Assembly (NCBI GenBank): GCA_028715215.1 | Contig: JAQUSF010000011.1 | Coordinates: 1-49,399 of the forward strand | DNA length: 49,399 nucleotides | Source: Candidatus Zixiibacteriota bacterium | GTDB lineage: Bacteria > Zixibacteria > MSB-5A5 > GN15 > FEB-12 | Direction of reading: 5' to 3' | Shown here: positions 15,702-25,209 of the stretch, piece after piece | How the letters are laid out: every line of letters starts with the position of its first letter | How positions within the stretch are numbered: position 1 is the stretch's first letter | Position numbers and translations under genes: made by a program | The notes under the pieces: model-generated | The model's input: the letters and a program-made list of their open reading frames with translations, nothing else | Databases searched by the model: none | Told to the model about the DNA's origin: nothing

Positions 15702-16754
15702 ATGATGAAAAGAAAAACACTTTCAAAGGGCTTGCTTGGAATTATGATTCTGGCTTTGGTTTTGGGCGGCTGCAGTTCGGACCAGACCAAGCCTGAATCA
15801 AATTTTGTCAAAGAGGTTACTGATAGTATCGGTAATGCCTTAGTCAAAAATGTTCTTGAAAGCACTCTGGTTAAGAAAGCTTCGGCTGTTGACACCAACC
15901 ATGTAGACAAGGCTGGTCAGTCTGGACAAGTGACCGCAATAGCTATAGTTAATAGCAGGCTTTATGCGGTACTTGATGGCGGTGTGGTCGTTTATGATTT
16001 TTCAAACAAGTCTCAGAAATTTATCCCGGTGGAAGACGATCTTAAAGCCCTGGCGGTGCACGAGGGTAAGCTTTTTGTCGGCGGTGCCAATCTCTATGCC
16101 ATCGAGGATAATAAACCGGTTAAAACTGATGATGCCTTCGAAGGGGCGATAACTTCCCTGTACGGTTATGGGCCACGTCTGATGGTCGGTACCACGACCG
16201 GTCTTTATGCCGTCGGGATTTTCGGCCGGGAGCATCTTTTTGATGATGTTTCGGTAACGGCGCTTACGGCTGATGAGAACGGACTGTGGGTCGGTACTTC
16301 CGGCCAGGGTCTCTATCGCTGGGACGGCGAGAATTTCCAGAAACGCTTTCTACTGCGTGATACCACCCTGTTTGATTCTGTCAATACCCTTGCTTTCCGT
16401 TATCAACATCTGTATGTCGGGACGAACAACGGCCTGCATATCTATGATGGCGGGCGCTGGGAGAACCTGACCACCGCTGATGGACTGCCGTCGAATAACG
16501 TTCGCTCTATCGATGTTTCGGAGTGGGTGATTTATGCCGCAACCGACCGCGGTATGATATCCTGTTTCAACGGCGACATGGAACCGGTCATGAAACTCGA
16601 GGATATGAATATCAGGCTGGTCAAAATATATCGGGGCCGGGTAATCGCCGTTACCGACCGCGGCAGTATTCTCTATAAATCCGGCAATGTCCTTAAAACG
16701 CTGATTGAACCGGAAATAAAAAATGAAGAAAGTTTTATCAGCGCCCTTGAATAA
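15702..16754 (+). CDS. Lipoprotein with a two-component-regulator-type beta-propeller
   Basis: 350 residues. The signal peptide ends in the lipobox LGGC (Cys about 24), so the protein should be lipid-anchored in the envelope. The rest is made of short propeller repeats of the Reg_prop type: GLWVGTSGQGLYRWDG, then LYVGTNNGLHIYDGGRW followed by LTTADGLPSNNVRSI, as in the sensor part of hybrid two-component proteins. No kinase domain follows, so this is the propeller alone. AAGGAGGT (15692-15699) serves ATG 15702 or 15705. Expression probably depends on sigma-54 and on the regulator encoded divergently, judging from the two palindromic sites and the -24/-12 element. A role as an induced envelope sensor or scaffold is inference. 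Confidence 0.8.
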   Translation: MMKRKTLSKGLLGIMILALVLGGCSSDQTKPESNFVKEVTDSIGNALVKNVLESTLVKKASAVDTNHVDKAGQSGQVTAIAIVNSRLYAVLDGGVVVYDFSNKSQKFIPVEDDLKALAVHEGKLFVGGANLYAIEDNKPVKTDDAFEGAITSLYGYGPRLMVGTTTGLYAVGIFGREHLFDDVSVTALTADENGLWVGTSGQGLYRWDGENFQKRFLLRDTTLFDSVNTLAFRYQHLYVGTNNGLHIYDGGRWENLTTADGLPSNNVRSIDVSEWVIYAATDRGMISCFNGDMEPVMKLEDMNIRLVKIYRGRVIAVTDRGSILYKSGNVLKTLIEPEIKNEESFISALE

Positions 16755-16774
16755 ACCCCGACCTGTTTATGCCC

Positions 16775-16806
16775 AAAAACCCCCGGAGCAACCTTCGGGG
16801 GTTTTA
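16775..16806. terminator. Bidirectional intrinsic terminator
   Basis: AAAACCCCCG, a loop and CGGGGGTTTT form a GC stem flanked by an A-tract and a T-tract, so it can serve the propeller lipoprotein gene (plus) and the TonB receptor gene (minus), whose stops lie 21 and 19 bp away. Confidence 0.85.
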
Positions 16807-16824
16807 TCTGACTTTAAGCGCCAG

Positions 16825-19209
16825 TTAAAATTCCCATTTCCAGGAAAAACCCAACGAAGGAAGAAATTGCAGGTAATAGACAGGTTTTTTTTTGAAGTAA
16901 TAACCGTCTTCTGTCCAGATTATATCATACTCATAAGTAAAAATGTTGTCGTGGTTGTAAAGGTTAATGATTTCCAGAAAAACATTAATGCGACCTTTGG
17001 AAGTATTGAAAAGGCGATTAATCCTGAAATCCATGCGGTGATAGACCGGCAGGCGTTGTTTATAAATATCGTCAAAAGTTGCATAGACGAAAAAAACCCA
17101 GAAATCATCTTTTAACTGTTCTGTAAAGGGCCAGCCTGAATGGTACTCCCAGGACAAAGCGAATTTCCAGGTGGGGGAGGGTTTATAGGAAAGGTCGATA
17201 AACAGGGCATGGCGCTGGTCATATTCACCCGGGATATCCTTGTTGTTGGATATATCAAGGTTGTCGAAGGTGTATTCAAGCAGCTTTTCCCTGACATATG
17301 AAAGTGCGTAGGCCGCTTGCCAGTTGAAATGTTTATTGTCATCGCTTTTTAAAAGCAATTCCAGGCCCTTCGAACGTGAATTGTCTAGAATAAGTTTAAC
17401 TCTGTCAAAATTTGCCTCCCGGTACAATTCTGTTCTACATAAGAAGTTTCTGTAGTCGGGCCGAAGGTTGGTTGTTTTCCTGTAATATCCTTCAAGAGAG
17501 AACCGGAAATTATTAATTTTTTTTTCAAAGCCGATGATATAATGTTCCGCTCTTTCGGCCGGATAAAAGGTTGTATCGTCGTCGGCGACGGCCAGTTCAT
17601 AAAGTGCTTGTGGTTGATAAAAGTAACCCCAGCCGCAATGAAGGGAGGTCTTTTTCCCGATGTCGAAAACAGTGTTTATCCGCGGGCTAATATAGTCGTC
17701 ACCGATATAAAATGGGTAGTCATATCTTAGGCCGATCACCGTTCTGATAAAAGGTGCGATGTGCATCTGGTTTGAGAGGTAGGCACTAAAAGTCCGACTG
17801 GTCATATCGTTTATATATTTCAAGGTATCATGACGATAATAGTAATAAGGGGGGTCGTTTTTATAACGGTTTTCCTGAATGCTGAAATAATCATATGCGG
17901 CTTCCATAAAATCAATATTTATACCGGCGTGTAAGGAATATAAAGGCGACAGCTCAAGTATATGGTCCTGTTTGAAGCCGTAAAATCCGAAACTCCTCGA
18001 ATCGGTTACATCGTAAAATAAATTCTTGTTATTTTCATAGAAAGCATATCCTTTTCGATTATTATTTATATTTCCAAGATAGACTATAGTACGAACGAAA
18101 AACTTCTCCTGCATTATGGAATTCAAGGTGAGCCAGCTGTAAGTATTGTTATAAGTAGTTTTTGAGATATTGCTGATTTCTCCCTCGTCATCGGCAAAAT
18201 CGAAATCGTCATGGGCATAAAGCAAATTAGCCGTCAGGAAGTGATTCGGTCCCGCTTCGATGCCGCCCTTGACGTAAAAATCGTAATAAGCGGGCGAAAC
18301 ATCTTTATAATTATCTGTTATGTCTGATACCAGTTCGAAATACCCCCGGCGGGCGGATACCAGCCAGGAGCCCTGGTTATTGTTAAAAGTTCCCGACGAA
18401 AGACACCGGGCGTTGAAAAAATCGATGCTTGTCGAAAGGCTCTTCTTATCCGCTTCGGGTTGTTTGGTTCTGATTTTGAAGACTCCGCTCAAATGGTTTC
18501 CGTAAGCCGCTGAAAAAGCGCCGGTGCTCAGGTCGATACTTTCCACGATATCCATATCGATAATACTCAATATACCGCCATCGACATCTTTTATATGAAA
18601 CGGTTCATAAAGCTCGAGTCCGTCCAGCAGTACTAAAACCTGGTCGTGTTCGCCGCCGCGTACCTTGAAAGTCGCCGAAAAATCATTCGATGCGACTCCG
18701 GGTACCCGCGTTACGGAGCGAAAGATATCTTCGCCTATTTTAGGTGATTCGGTAAGGTCGGTCTGCGTCAGGCTGTGGTGCGAAATGGAAAATTGCTCGA
18801 TAACGTTGGTTCGGTTCGACAGAACGGTAATATCATCGACCGCCACCGGAATATCATGCATGGTGATATTCAGCCTCAGAGTATCGCCGGCTTTGAGAAA
18901 CACCGTTAGCGGTTCCGTTTCCAGTCCGACATGGCTGAAATTCAAGATATAACTGCCGGGTATGAGGTCATCGATTTTGAAATAGCCGGCCTGGTCGCTT
19001 TTCAATCTGGTCGTATTGGATAAAGAAACAGTTACGTCCGATAAAGGATTACCGGTATTAAGGCGGGTTATAAGCCCGAGTATCACACCGTTCGAAGAAG
19101 AGTTATTTTCGATTTTTTGACCGTAGCTTTCAGGGATTAATATGAAGAAAAATAAAAAAAACAGGCCGGCGATGGAAATAACATGAAGATTTTGGAAATG
19201 ACTTTTCAT
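16825..19209 (-). CDS. TonB-dependent outer-membrane receptor with carboxypeptidase-regulatory-like N-terminal domain
   Basis: 794 residues. A signal peptide (to about SYGQ, 31) is followed by a CarboxypepD_reg-like beta-sandwich (about 40-120; GVILGLITRLNTGNPLSDVTV). Next comes a plug domain (about 150-260; TRVPGVASNDFSATFKVRGG, LVLLDGLELYEPFH) and a 22-strand-type barrel ending in the aromatic FSWKWEF, the outer-membrane assembly signal. The added N-terminal sandwich is typical of Bacteroidetes/FCB receptors. The substrate cannot be told: no SusD partner, siderophore gene or metal repressor site lies next to it. It stands alone between two terminators. Confidence 0.88.
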   Translation of the reverse strand: MKSHFQNLHVISIAGLFFLFFFILIPESYGQKIENNSSSNGVILGLITRLNTGNPLSDVTVSLSNTTRLKSDQAGYFKIDDLIPGSYILNFSHVGLETEPLTVFLKAGDTLRLNITMHDIPVAVDDITVLSNRTNVIEQFSISHHSLTQTDLTESPKIGEDIFRSVTRVPGVASNDFSATFKVRGGEHDQVLVLLDGLELYEPFHIKDVDGGILSIIDMDIVESIDLSTGAFSAAYGNHLSGVFKIRTKQPEADKKSLSTSIDFFNARCLSSGTFNNNQGSWLVSARRGYFELVSDITDNYKDVSPAYYDFYVKGGIEAGPNHFLTANLLYAHDDFDFADDEGEISNISKTTYNNTYSWLTLNSIMQEKFFVRTIVYLGNINNNRKGYAFYENNKNLFYDVTDSRSFGFYGFKQDHILELSPLYSLHAGINIDFMEAAYDYFSIQENRYKNDPPYYYYRHDTLKYINDMTSRTFSAYLSNQMHIAPFIRTVIGLRYDYPFYIGDDYISPRINTVFDIGKKTSLHCGWGYFYQPQALYELAVADDDTTFYPAERAEHYIIGFEKKINNFRFSLEGYYRKTTNLRPDYRNFLCRTELYREANFDRVKLILDNSRSKGLELLLKSDDNKHFNWQAAYALSYVREKLLEYTFDNLDISNNKDIPGEYDQRHALFIDLSYKPSPTWKFALSWEYHSGWPFTEQLKDDFWVFFVYATFDDIYKQRLPVYHRMDFRINRLFNTSKGRINVFLEIINLYNHDNIFTYEYDIIWTEDGYYFKKKPVYYLQFLPSLGFSWKWEF

Positions 19210-19305
19210 TCTTTATGCTCAGGCAACCGTATTAACGTTGTTTTCAGTAAATAATCGAAAAGAGAGGAATTGTCAAGGCGGGAATGGCATGTTTGCAAAT
19301 AAATA

Positions 19306-19333
19306 CCCCCGAAGGTGATTCGGGGGTTTTTTA
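19306..19333 (-). terminator. Intrinsic terminator after the tldE gene
   Basis: CCCCCGAA/TTCGGGGG forms an 8-bp stem with a 5-nt loop. The T-run (TTTTTT) is on the plus side; the minus side has the weaker GTATTTATTTG. The only gene that ends here is tldE on the minus strand (stop at 19345), so that is its likely use. It also insulates the TonB receptor gene. Confidence 0.65.
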
Positions 19334-19344
19334 TTGCCAATATT

Positions 19345-20697
19345 TTAGAAATCGGTTTTGCCGGAGAAGCGGAAAGAACCGAGATGCACCGCCGGGATGG
19401 TCATACAGCCCACCGCCGACCACCAGGAATCATGGCGCTCGACTTCTTTCGAAATGGCGATAACCGAGTCAAAAGCTCTCAGGAAGGAGTCGGTAAAGCG
19501 CAGGTTTTTCAGGCCGCACACGATTTCGCCGTTTTCCACCAGGAAAGTTCCGTCACGCGTCATCCCCGTCAGCACCGCATTGCGCGGGTCTATATAACCG
19601 TTAAGATAATGAAAACGCGTAACGAGAATGCCTTTTTTAATGCCGGCAATCATCCTTTCACGTTTCACCTTTCCGGGAGCCATGAAGATGTTAAAACCCA
19701 GGGCGCCCTCATTGGCACTTTCGGGCGTCAAAGTGTGTCCCGTCGGTTTAACCTTTTCCTTGTGAGCGGTAACGCTGTCGTAAACCACCCCGCGGGCAAT
19801 ACCTTTTTCAAGGAAAAACACTTTCTTTTTAGGCACGCCCTCGAAATCAAAAGGAAAAGCCAGGGAGTGATCATCAAGAGCGTTGTCATAAAGGGTAATC
19901 TGGCTGGAAGTCAGTTTCTTGCCGATTTTACCGGACAAAAACGAAGTCCCTTGCTGATAGGGCTTGCAGTTGAAACTGACGTAATTAAGCCATTCCAGCA
20001 TTTCGGCGATAGCCGGCGGTTCCAGAAGAACCTCGTAATCGCCGGGTTTGATTTCGCGGGGATTTTGAGAACGTTCACATTTATTGACGGCCTGCACCGC
20101 CAGGCGGTCAAAATCAATCTCGGCAATATTGCGGGAGGTGGCGGAAGCATAGCCGGACGAGGTAGCGGACATGGCAATCATATTTACCGAACAAACCGTG
20201 GTCGGCTGGTAGGCGCGCACACCCCGGGAATTGAGGATGACGATTTCATCGGTGGAAGTCGAAAGGGCACCGGCCATGATAAATTTCTTTTTGGCAGCCT
20301 GGGCAATAATCCGTCTGACGATTTTAGCCCGGTCACGGGGTGAGGTTGCGGCGGTGGCATCATTGAATGTGTTCAATTCTTTGTATTTCGCCGGTTTCGG
20401 CAGTCCGGGGAAATGCGGATTTTCCGGCTGGGTTCGGGCGATAGCCAGCGAGTTATCCAGGGTTGTTTTAAGGTCGTCCGTAAGCAGGGAGTTGGTTGAG
20501 GCGACTCCGACCCGATTTCCAGCGATACTTCGAAAATATATCCGGTAGTTGTTCTCGGCGACGTTCTGGTGAATATACGAATTGGCATAACGGGTAAGAG
20601 CCGATTCACTGCCGATGAATACGATTTCCGTCTGGTCGGCCTTCGATTGAGCCAGAATTTTTTCCAGCTTTGCGAACAGTTTTTCTTTGCCTATCAT
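19345..20697 (-). CDS. tldE: TldE/PmbA-like subunit of the TldD/TldE metalloprotease
   Basis: 450 residues of the PmbA/TldD family without the HExxxH zinc motif, which marks the non-catalytic TldE partner. Family features are the N-terminal strand-rich domain (NYRIYFRSIAGNRVGVASTN) and the C-terminal FHYLNGYIDPRNAVLTGMTRDGTFLVENGEIV, the conserved end of this family. TldD/TldE hydrolyse unfolded peptides and mature modified peptides such as microcin B17. The gene overlaps tldD by 4 bp (ATGA), so the two are translated together. No modified-peptide precursor gene was recognised nearby. Confidence 0.85.
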   Translation of the reverse strand: MIGKEKLFAKLEKILAQSKADQTEIVFIGSESALTRYANSYIHQNVAENNYRIYFRSIAGNRVGVASTNSLLTDDLKTTLDNSLAIARTQPENPHFPGLPKPAKYKELNTFNDATAATSPRDRAKIVRRIIAQAAKKKFIMAGALSTSTDEIVILNSRGVRAYQPTTVCSVNMIAMSATSSGYASATSRNIAEIDFDRLAVQAVNKCERSQNPREIKPGDYEVLLEPPAIAEMLEWLNYVSFNCKPYQQGTSFLSGKIGKKLTSSQITLYDNALDDHSLAFPFDFEGVPKKKVFFLEKGIARGVVYDSVTAHKEKVKPTGHTLTPESANEGALGFNIFMAPGKVKRERMIAGIKKGILVTRFHYLNGYIDPRNAVLTGMTRDGTFLVENGEIVCGLKNLRFTDSFLRAFDSVIAISKEVERHDSWWSAVGCMTIPAVHLGSFRFSGKTDF

Positions 20698-22136
20698 TTG
20701 CTCACCCCCACCTTGATGTTTCTAAAGCGGGCCGGGGAAGCGCCATGGGCAACGTGCATTATCTGCATTGGCTCACCCTTGCCGCAGTTTGGCACTCCCC
20801 AGACATGCCAGTGATTTTTATTACAAATAGCGTCACAGGAGTTCCAGAACGCCGGTGTAATACCGGTATAGGTGGCGTTTTTGAACATGCGTCCCAGGAC
20901 GCCGTTTTTTATTTCCCAGGCGACTTCGACGCCAAACTGGAAATTCAAACGCCGGTCATCGATCGACCAGCTTTTATTCAAGTCGAAATAGATCCCGTCC
21001 TTGGTATCGGCGATCAGGTCTTTGATTTCCCATTCGCCCGGTTCGAGATTGATATTGGTCATCCGGATGATGGGCAGGCGATTCCAGCCGTCAGCCCGCA
21101 TGGTGCCGTTGGAGCACTGGTTGATAACCGGGGCGGTTTCACGACTGGTCAAATAACCCACGAAAAGGCCGTTCCTTACCAGCGGGTTACGCTGGGCTTT
21201 AACGCCTTCATCGTCGTAACCGAATGTTCCCAGTCCTCCGGGGACAGTGGCATCCGCGGTTATATTGACAATATCCGAGCCGTATTTGAGTTGGTTGAGT
21301 TTGTCAAGAGTCAAAAAGGAACCGCCGGCCAGGGAAATTTCGGTTCCCAGGACGCGGTCAAGTTCGGTCGGGTGTCCGCAGGATTCATGCACCTGCAAAG
21401 CCATCTGCGGGGCGCTGATGATAATGGTCGTTTCCTTGCTGGGACAGGGGGAAGCTTTCAGCAGGGCGATGGCTTCTTCACGAACGCGCTCGGCATGGTC
21501 AAGAAAGCGAAGTTCCTCGATGAATTCGTAGCCCCGCGTCGTAAAATCACCACCGAAGGAATTAGGGTAGGAGCGCCTCTGGGCTTCATTGGCCTGAAAA
21601 GCCACGGCATAAAAACCGCCGCCGGATTCGATTATATCCTGTTCAATCTCGGCGCCTTCGGTAGAAATAAACAACTTGTTGGTACGGTAAAAATCCATCG
21701 AGGCTTCAGCCGTTTTTATCTTCTTTGATTTTCTCAAAAGCTCCGTTACCTGCATCAGAAGGTTAATTTTGTCTTCAGTAGGTACCTCGAAGGGATCCTT
21801 TTTACAGTCGGAACGGTAATGGTCAACGAAGGCTTCCTGCTCGGCCAGTTTTACCGGTTCATGTTTGGTCAGTGTGGAAGCCCGGGCTATCTGCAAAGCC
21901 TGGCCGGCGGTTTTCTTCAGCTGGGCGGGCGTTAAAAGAGCCGTGGCCGCAAAACCCCAGGCACCATCGAACAGTACCCGAATGCCGACACCGGCGTTTA
22001 AATCCCGGGAGAATGATTCCACATGGGTATCGGCCACCCGGAGCGCTTCTTTCTCACGTCGGACAAAGCGGCAATCAGCGTAATTGACGCCTTTACCGCG
22101 TAGCCAATCGATACATTCTATAAGTTTATCTTTCAT
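20694..22136 (-). CDS. tldD: TldD-like metalloprotease, catalytic subunit
   Basis: 480 residues, the family's usual length. The zinc motif HESCGH (HExxxH) is at 250-255, followed by ELDRVLG. GTFGYDDEGVKAQ and the C-terminal NCGKGEPMQIMHVAHGASPARF, where a cysteine and histidines complete the site, are also typical. GGAGGTCTG directly precedes the ATG at 22136, a strong ribosome-binding site. It forms a heterodimer with the TldE-like protein encoded downstream with a 4-bp overlap. Confidence 0.9.
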   Translation of the reverse strand: MKDKLIECIDWLRGKGVNYADCRFVRREKEALRVADTHVESFSRDLNAGVGIRVLFDGAWGFAATALLTPAQLKKTAGQALQIARASTLTKHEPVKLAEQEAFVDHYRSDCKKDPFEVPTEDKINLLMQVTELLRKSKKIKTAEASMDFYRTNKLFISTEGAEIEQDIIESGGGFYAVAFQANEAQRRSYPNSFGGDFTTRGYEFIEELRFLDHAERVREEAIALLKASPCPSKETTIIISAPQMALQVHESCGHPTELDRVLGTEISLAGGSFLTLDKLNQLKYGSDIVNITADATVPGGLGTFGYDDEGVKAQRNPLVRNGLFVGYLTSRETAPVINQCSNGTMRADGWNRLPIIRMTNINLEPGEWEIKDLIADTKDGIYFDLNKSWSIDDRRLNFQFGVEVAWEIKNGVLGRMFKNATYTGITPAFWNSCDAICNKNHWHVWGVPNCGKGEPMQIMHVAHGASPARFRNIKVGVSK

Positions 22137-22329
22137 CAGACCTCCAGCGCCATAATTTGATTAGCTGTGGATAGGAATGTTTTCAACAGGTCTTAAATTA
22201 AATACTCCCTGCCCAACGTACAAGAGCTTTGTTGCTTTTTCATCAAAGAATCAGGGAAAAAGGTCAGGTCTTGTTGTGGTTAATTAAAGTGAGAGAAAAT
22301 AAGAGTCTTTAAGGTTTGTTTTGCTTTTT

Positions 22330-23313
22330 TCAGGCACTCTGGTACTGAGCAACCTGGCTTTTCAGTTCCCGAACTTCCTTGAGCAGATTTTCGACTGCTA
22401 CATACTGGTCAAATAGCATCCGGTTAGCTTCCAGGAGAATATCATCAATTGAGCCGACGTCGATTTCAAGATACGCCGCCTCGGCCATGGTGCGGCTGAA
22501 AAGCTCTCTTTCCACCGTAAGTAGAGTTGAACTGGGAATATCCAGGTTGGTGCGGAGAATCTCTTTGTTGACCAGCAGGGTGGTACTGATATGCTGTTCG
22601 GAGGCAATCGAAAATTTGGAAACCAGGTGAGCCAGGTTGACAATCATGCTGGGCAGAAGTTCGGGTGTGTTGTCTTCGGGACCAAAAGTTAGGTGATGCC
22701 TTCCGACAGCTGTACAAATGGATTCGGGAAGTTGCCATTGTTCCAGCAGGAACTGGCCGACGTGAGCATGGTCGGTGCTCCATAAACTGTTTTCGAGGTC
22801 GGGTAAATGTCCTTCGCGTTCGGCCTGGTTCCAGACCTCGGCGAACTGCCCGGGGAAAGATTTTTCTAAAATCATAAGACCGATATCATGTAATAAGCCC
22901 CCGGCGAAAACTTCTTCGGTATTGCGATAGCCGGCTTTTTCGGCAATCATCTGGGAAGCAATAGCTACTTCGAGTGAATGCCGCCAGAACCTTACCCGGT
23001 CAAGACCTGATTGCCAGTTGTCGGTCATCTGGTAAACCGAGGTGGACAGAGCCAGGGCGGTGATTTGCCTCATTCCGATTGTCACGACCGCTTCAGTCAT
23101 GGAACTGATCTGGCGACTGCGACCGTAGAAAGGCGAGTTGACCATCCGGAGAACCCGGGCCGTCAGAGCCGGGTCTCTTTTCATCACTCTGGCCAGTTGT
23201 TCTGCGGACGAATTATCATCCCGGGCAATGCGGATTACTTCCGCCATCGTTTGCGGCAGGGAAGCCAGTTCCCGGTTGTCGTTCAGTACCTGTTGTAACA
23301 GACTGTTATTCAT
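22330..23313 (-). CDS. HDOD-domain signalling protein
   Basis: 327 residues. The HDOD domain occupies about 12-210 with the family's signatures: SLPQTMAEVIRIARDDNSSAEQLARVMKRDPALTARVLRMVNSP is split over the first helices, and GGLLHDIGLMIL lies near 150. The HD pair in LLHDIG is retained. A later segment (about 230-327) ends in a short coiled-coil-like helix (VAVENLLKEVRELKSQVAQYQ). HDOD proteins are regulatory relatives of HD-GYP phosphodiesterases and usually lack catalysis. The C-terminal helix may serve partner binding. Monocistronic, with about 190 bp of gene-free DNA on the downstream side. Confidence 0.82.
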   Translation of the reverse strand: MNNSLLQQVLNDNRELASLPQTMAEVIRIARDDNSSAEQLARVMKRDPALTARVLRMVNSPFYGRSRQISSMTEAVVTIGMRQITALALSTSVYQMTDNWQSGLDRVRFWRHSLEVAIASQMIAEKAGYRNTEEVFAGGLLHDIGLMILEKSFPGQFAEVWNQAEREGHLPDLENSLWSTDHAHVGQFLLEQWQLPESICTAVGRHHLTFGPEDNTPELLPSMIVNLAHLVSKFSIASEQHISTTLLVNKEILRTNLDIPSSTLLTVERELFSRTMAEAAYLEIDVGSIDDILLEANRMLFDQYVAVENLLKEVRELKSQVAQYQSA

Positions 23314-23460
23314 AAGATAAGCTTTTATTTGTTATTTCGGTATGTTCCGGTAAGACTTTAGATTGAAAAAGATACTTCCAACTGGTGGTGGAATATATTA
23401 AAATATAAGCTTATCTTTAAAGAAATTTTCTGGCAGGAACATTAAAAACAGGTGGTAGTC

Positions 23461-24213
23461 ATGAAATACATTTTATCTGAAAAAAAAGAGGGCATCGCTA
23501 CCCTGATACTTTCGCTGGGGAAGGTAAATGCTCTTAACCTTGAAATGCTTGAAGAAATGCATAAGGTTTTGGAAATTCTGAAAGACGATGATGAGATTAA
23601 AGCGGTTATCCTGACCGGACAGGGGAAGTTTTTTTCGTTCGGGTTTGATATCCCGGATTTCCTCAGCCTGCCAAGAGAGGTCTTCAGGCAATTCCTTGAC
23701 AAATTTACTTTTCTTTATGCTTATATTTACGATTATCCCAAGGCTACGGTAGCGGCCCTCAACGGTCATGCCGTAGCCGGGGGATGTATCCTGGCTATGG
23801 CCTGTGACTATCGACTGATGGTGACCGGGAAGGCGAAGATAGCCCTTAACGAAGTTACTTTCGGAGCTTCTTTGTTTGCAGGTTGTATTGCCATATTGAA
23901 AAATCTGGTGGGACAGAGAACCGCGGAAAAAATACTCTTTTCCGGGGCAATGTTTTCCGCCGAGGAAGCTCTTAATATGGGTTTGATTGACAGGGTGTCT
24001 TCGGAGGAAACCATTGTTCATGACGCGCATAAGGTGGCGCAGGAATTTGCCGCCCGGCACAGCCCGGCTTTCAGCAGTATTAAGAAACTGGTACATAATA
24101 TTGATATCCCGGAATTCGGCCCGCTGGAGAGAAAAGCCATCGACAAGTTTATTGATATCTGGTATTCAGAAAAGACCATGAAAAATCTAAAACAGATAAA
24201 GATTCACGCCTGA
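23461..24213 (+). CDS. Enoyl-CoA hydratase/isomerase-family protein (crotonase)
   Basis: 250 residues from ATG 23461, chosen because AGGTGG lies five bases upstream; GTG 23452 would overlap that site. The crotonase core is clear: an N-terminal spiral (ATLILSLGKVNALNLEML), the first oxyanion-hole strand GKFFSFGFDIPDF (about 60-72), the second with GHAVAGGCILAMACDYRL (about 100-117) and the helix GQRTAEKILFSGAMFSAEEA. One usual catalytic glutamate position appears in NEVTFGASLF, but the second glutamate is not obvious, so the activity could be isomerase, hydratase or hydrolase-like. Neighbours give no pathway. Convergent with the exonuclease III gene, six bases away. Confidence 0.82.
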   Translation: MKYILSEKKEGIATLILSLGKVNALNLEMLEEMHKVLEILKDDDEIKAVILTGQGKFFSFGFDIPDFLSLPREVFRQFLDKFTFLYAYIYDYPKATVAALNGHAVAGGCILAMACDYRLMVTGKAKIALNEVTFGASLFAGCIAILKNLVGQRTAEKILFSGAMFSAEEALNMGLIDRVSSEETIVHDAHKVAQEFAARHSPAFSSIKKLVHNIDIPEFGPLERKAIDKFIDIWYSEKTMKNLKQIKIHA

Positions 24214-24219
24214 AAAGGC

Positions 24220-24993
24220 TTAGAGGATTATTTCAATGCCGACCGGGCAATGGTCGGAACCCGCTACCTCGGGCATAATAAAAGCCCTAGTAACTTTTTT
24301 CTTAAGGTTATCACTGACGAAGAAATAATCAATCCGCCAGCCGACATTACGTTCCCGCGCCCGGCTTTTCATATCCCACCAGGTGTATTGCCCGGGCTGG
24401 TCGTTGTGAAGTCTGAAAGTGTCAATGAACCCGTGCCCAACAAGGCGGTCCAGCCAGGCCCGTTCCTCGCGGAGAAATCCGGATACTTTTTCATTTTCCT
24501 TCGGTCGAGCCAGGTCAATTTCCTTATGAGCGGTGTTGACGTCGCCGCAAATTATGATGTTTCTTTTTCTATTTTTGACGGTCAGAAGATAGTCCAGGAA
24601 AGACTCGTAATAATCCATCTTATATTGAAGGCGTTCCCGGGAAGCTTTCCCGTTCGGATAGTATATGTTGAAAAGGATAAATTGCTCATATTCGGCAATT
24701 AAAGCGCGGCCTTCAAGGTCGAACCGCTCAATATCTAAGCCGGTTTTAATACTTTCAGGTTTTATGCGGCTGTATAGGGCAACTCCGCTGTAACCTTTAC
24801 GCTCGGCGGACACAAAATAAGCCTGATAACCTTCGACTTCGAGTATTTCCGGCGGCAACTGGTCCGGATGGGCTTTGGTTTCCTGAAGACACAGAATATC
24901 GGGAGCTTCACGTTTGAACCAGGGGAGAAAACCCTTGTTATGAACCGCCCTCAAACCGTTTACATTCCACGACAGCATCTTTAATCTTTGCAT
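24220..24993 (-). CDS. xth: Exodeoxyribonuclease III / AP endonuclease
   Basis: 257 residues. Motifs of the exonuclease III family are in order: [10 protein letters not shown] (7-16), LQETK with the metal-binding Glu at 38, [28 protein letters not shown] with the catalytic Asp/Asn, and the C-terminal [11 protein letters not shown] with the catalytic histidine. It cleaves the backbone 5' to abasic sites and degrades 3' ends in base excision repair. Length matches the standard enzyme. The gene faces the divergent region containing the small RNA unit; that RNA's terminator lies 110 bp upstream of this ATG and is read in the same direction. Confidence 0.93.
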   Translation of the reverse strand: MQRLKMLSWNVNGLRAVHNKGFLPWFKREAPDILCLQETKAHPDQLPPEILEVEGYQAYFVSAERKGYSGVALYSRIKPESIKTGLDIERFDLEGRALIAEYEQFILFNIYYPNGKASRERLQYKMDYYESFLDYLLTVKNRKRNIIICGDVNTAHKEIDLARPKENEKVSGFLREERAWLDRLVGHGFIDTFRLHNDQPGQYTWWDMKSRARERNVGWRIDYFFVSDNLKKKVTRAFIMPEVAGSDHCPVGIEIIL

Positions 24994-25102
24994 GTGAAGC
25001 CTGCTTTATATTTAACTGTCTTTTCTCAAAATCTGATTTATTAAAAAAAAGAATATAATGGTATGGTTCTATGGGACAAGGTAATAATAAAGTTTAGAAT
25101 GC

Positions 25103-25133
25103 AAAAAACCTGACCGCCTGAAAGGCGGTCAGG
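25103..25133 (-). terminator. Intrinsic terminator of the small RNA unit
   Basis: CCTGACCGCC/GGCGGTCAGG forms a perfect 10-bp stem with a 5-nt loop (25109-25133), followed on the minus strand by TTTTTT (25103-25108). No larger minus-strand gene ends here, which is why a short transcript must be served by it. Confidence 0.9.
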
Positions 25134-25152
25134 TCGGTAAAACTGTTGGGAT

Positions 25153-25209
25153 TTACTCAAGGTAGCCCAACAATAAGTCGGGGCCGACCTTAAGTATCAG
25201 CCACCTCAC
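25153..25209 (-). CDS. Possible 18-codon leader or micro-peptide frame inside the small RNA
   Basis: GTG at 25209 opens MRWLILKVGPDLLLGYLE and stops with TAA at 25153-25155. The peptide is strikingly regular and hydrophobic, but the strong purine tract AAAGGAGG lies about 25 nt upstream of the GTG, far outside normal spacing. At normal spacing the first candidate is an ATT at 25228 that would give a 12-residue peptide in another frame. The frame coincides with the main stem-loop, so the apparent coding may be by chance. Confidence 0.2.
   Translation of the reverse strand: MRWLILKVGPDLLLGYLE

Noticed and set aside
19315-20343. A 342-codon plus-strand frame opposite tldE
   Set aside because: The minus-strand TldE-like protein is unmistakable and in an operon with tldD; the opposite frame is a codon-bias shadow.
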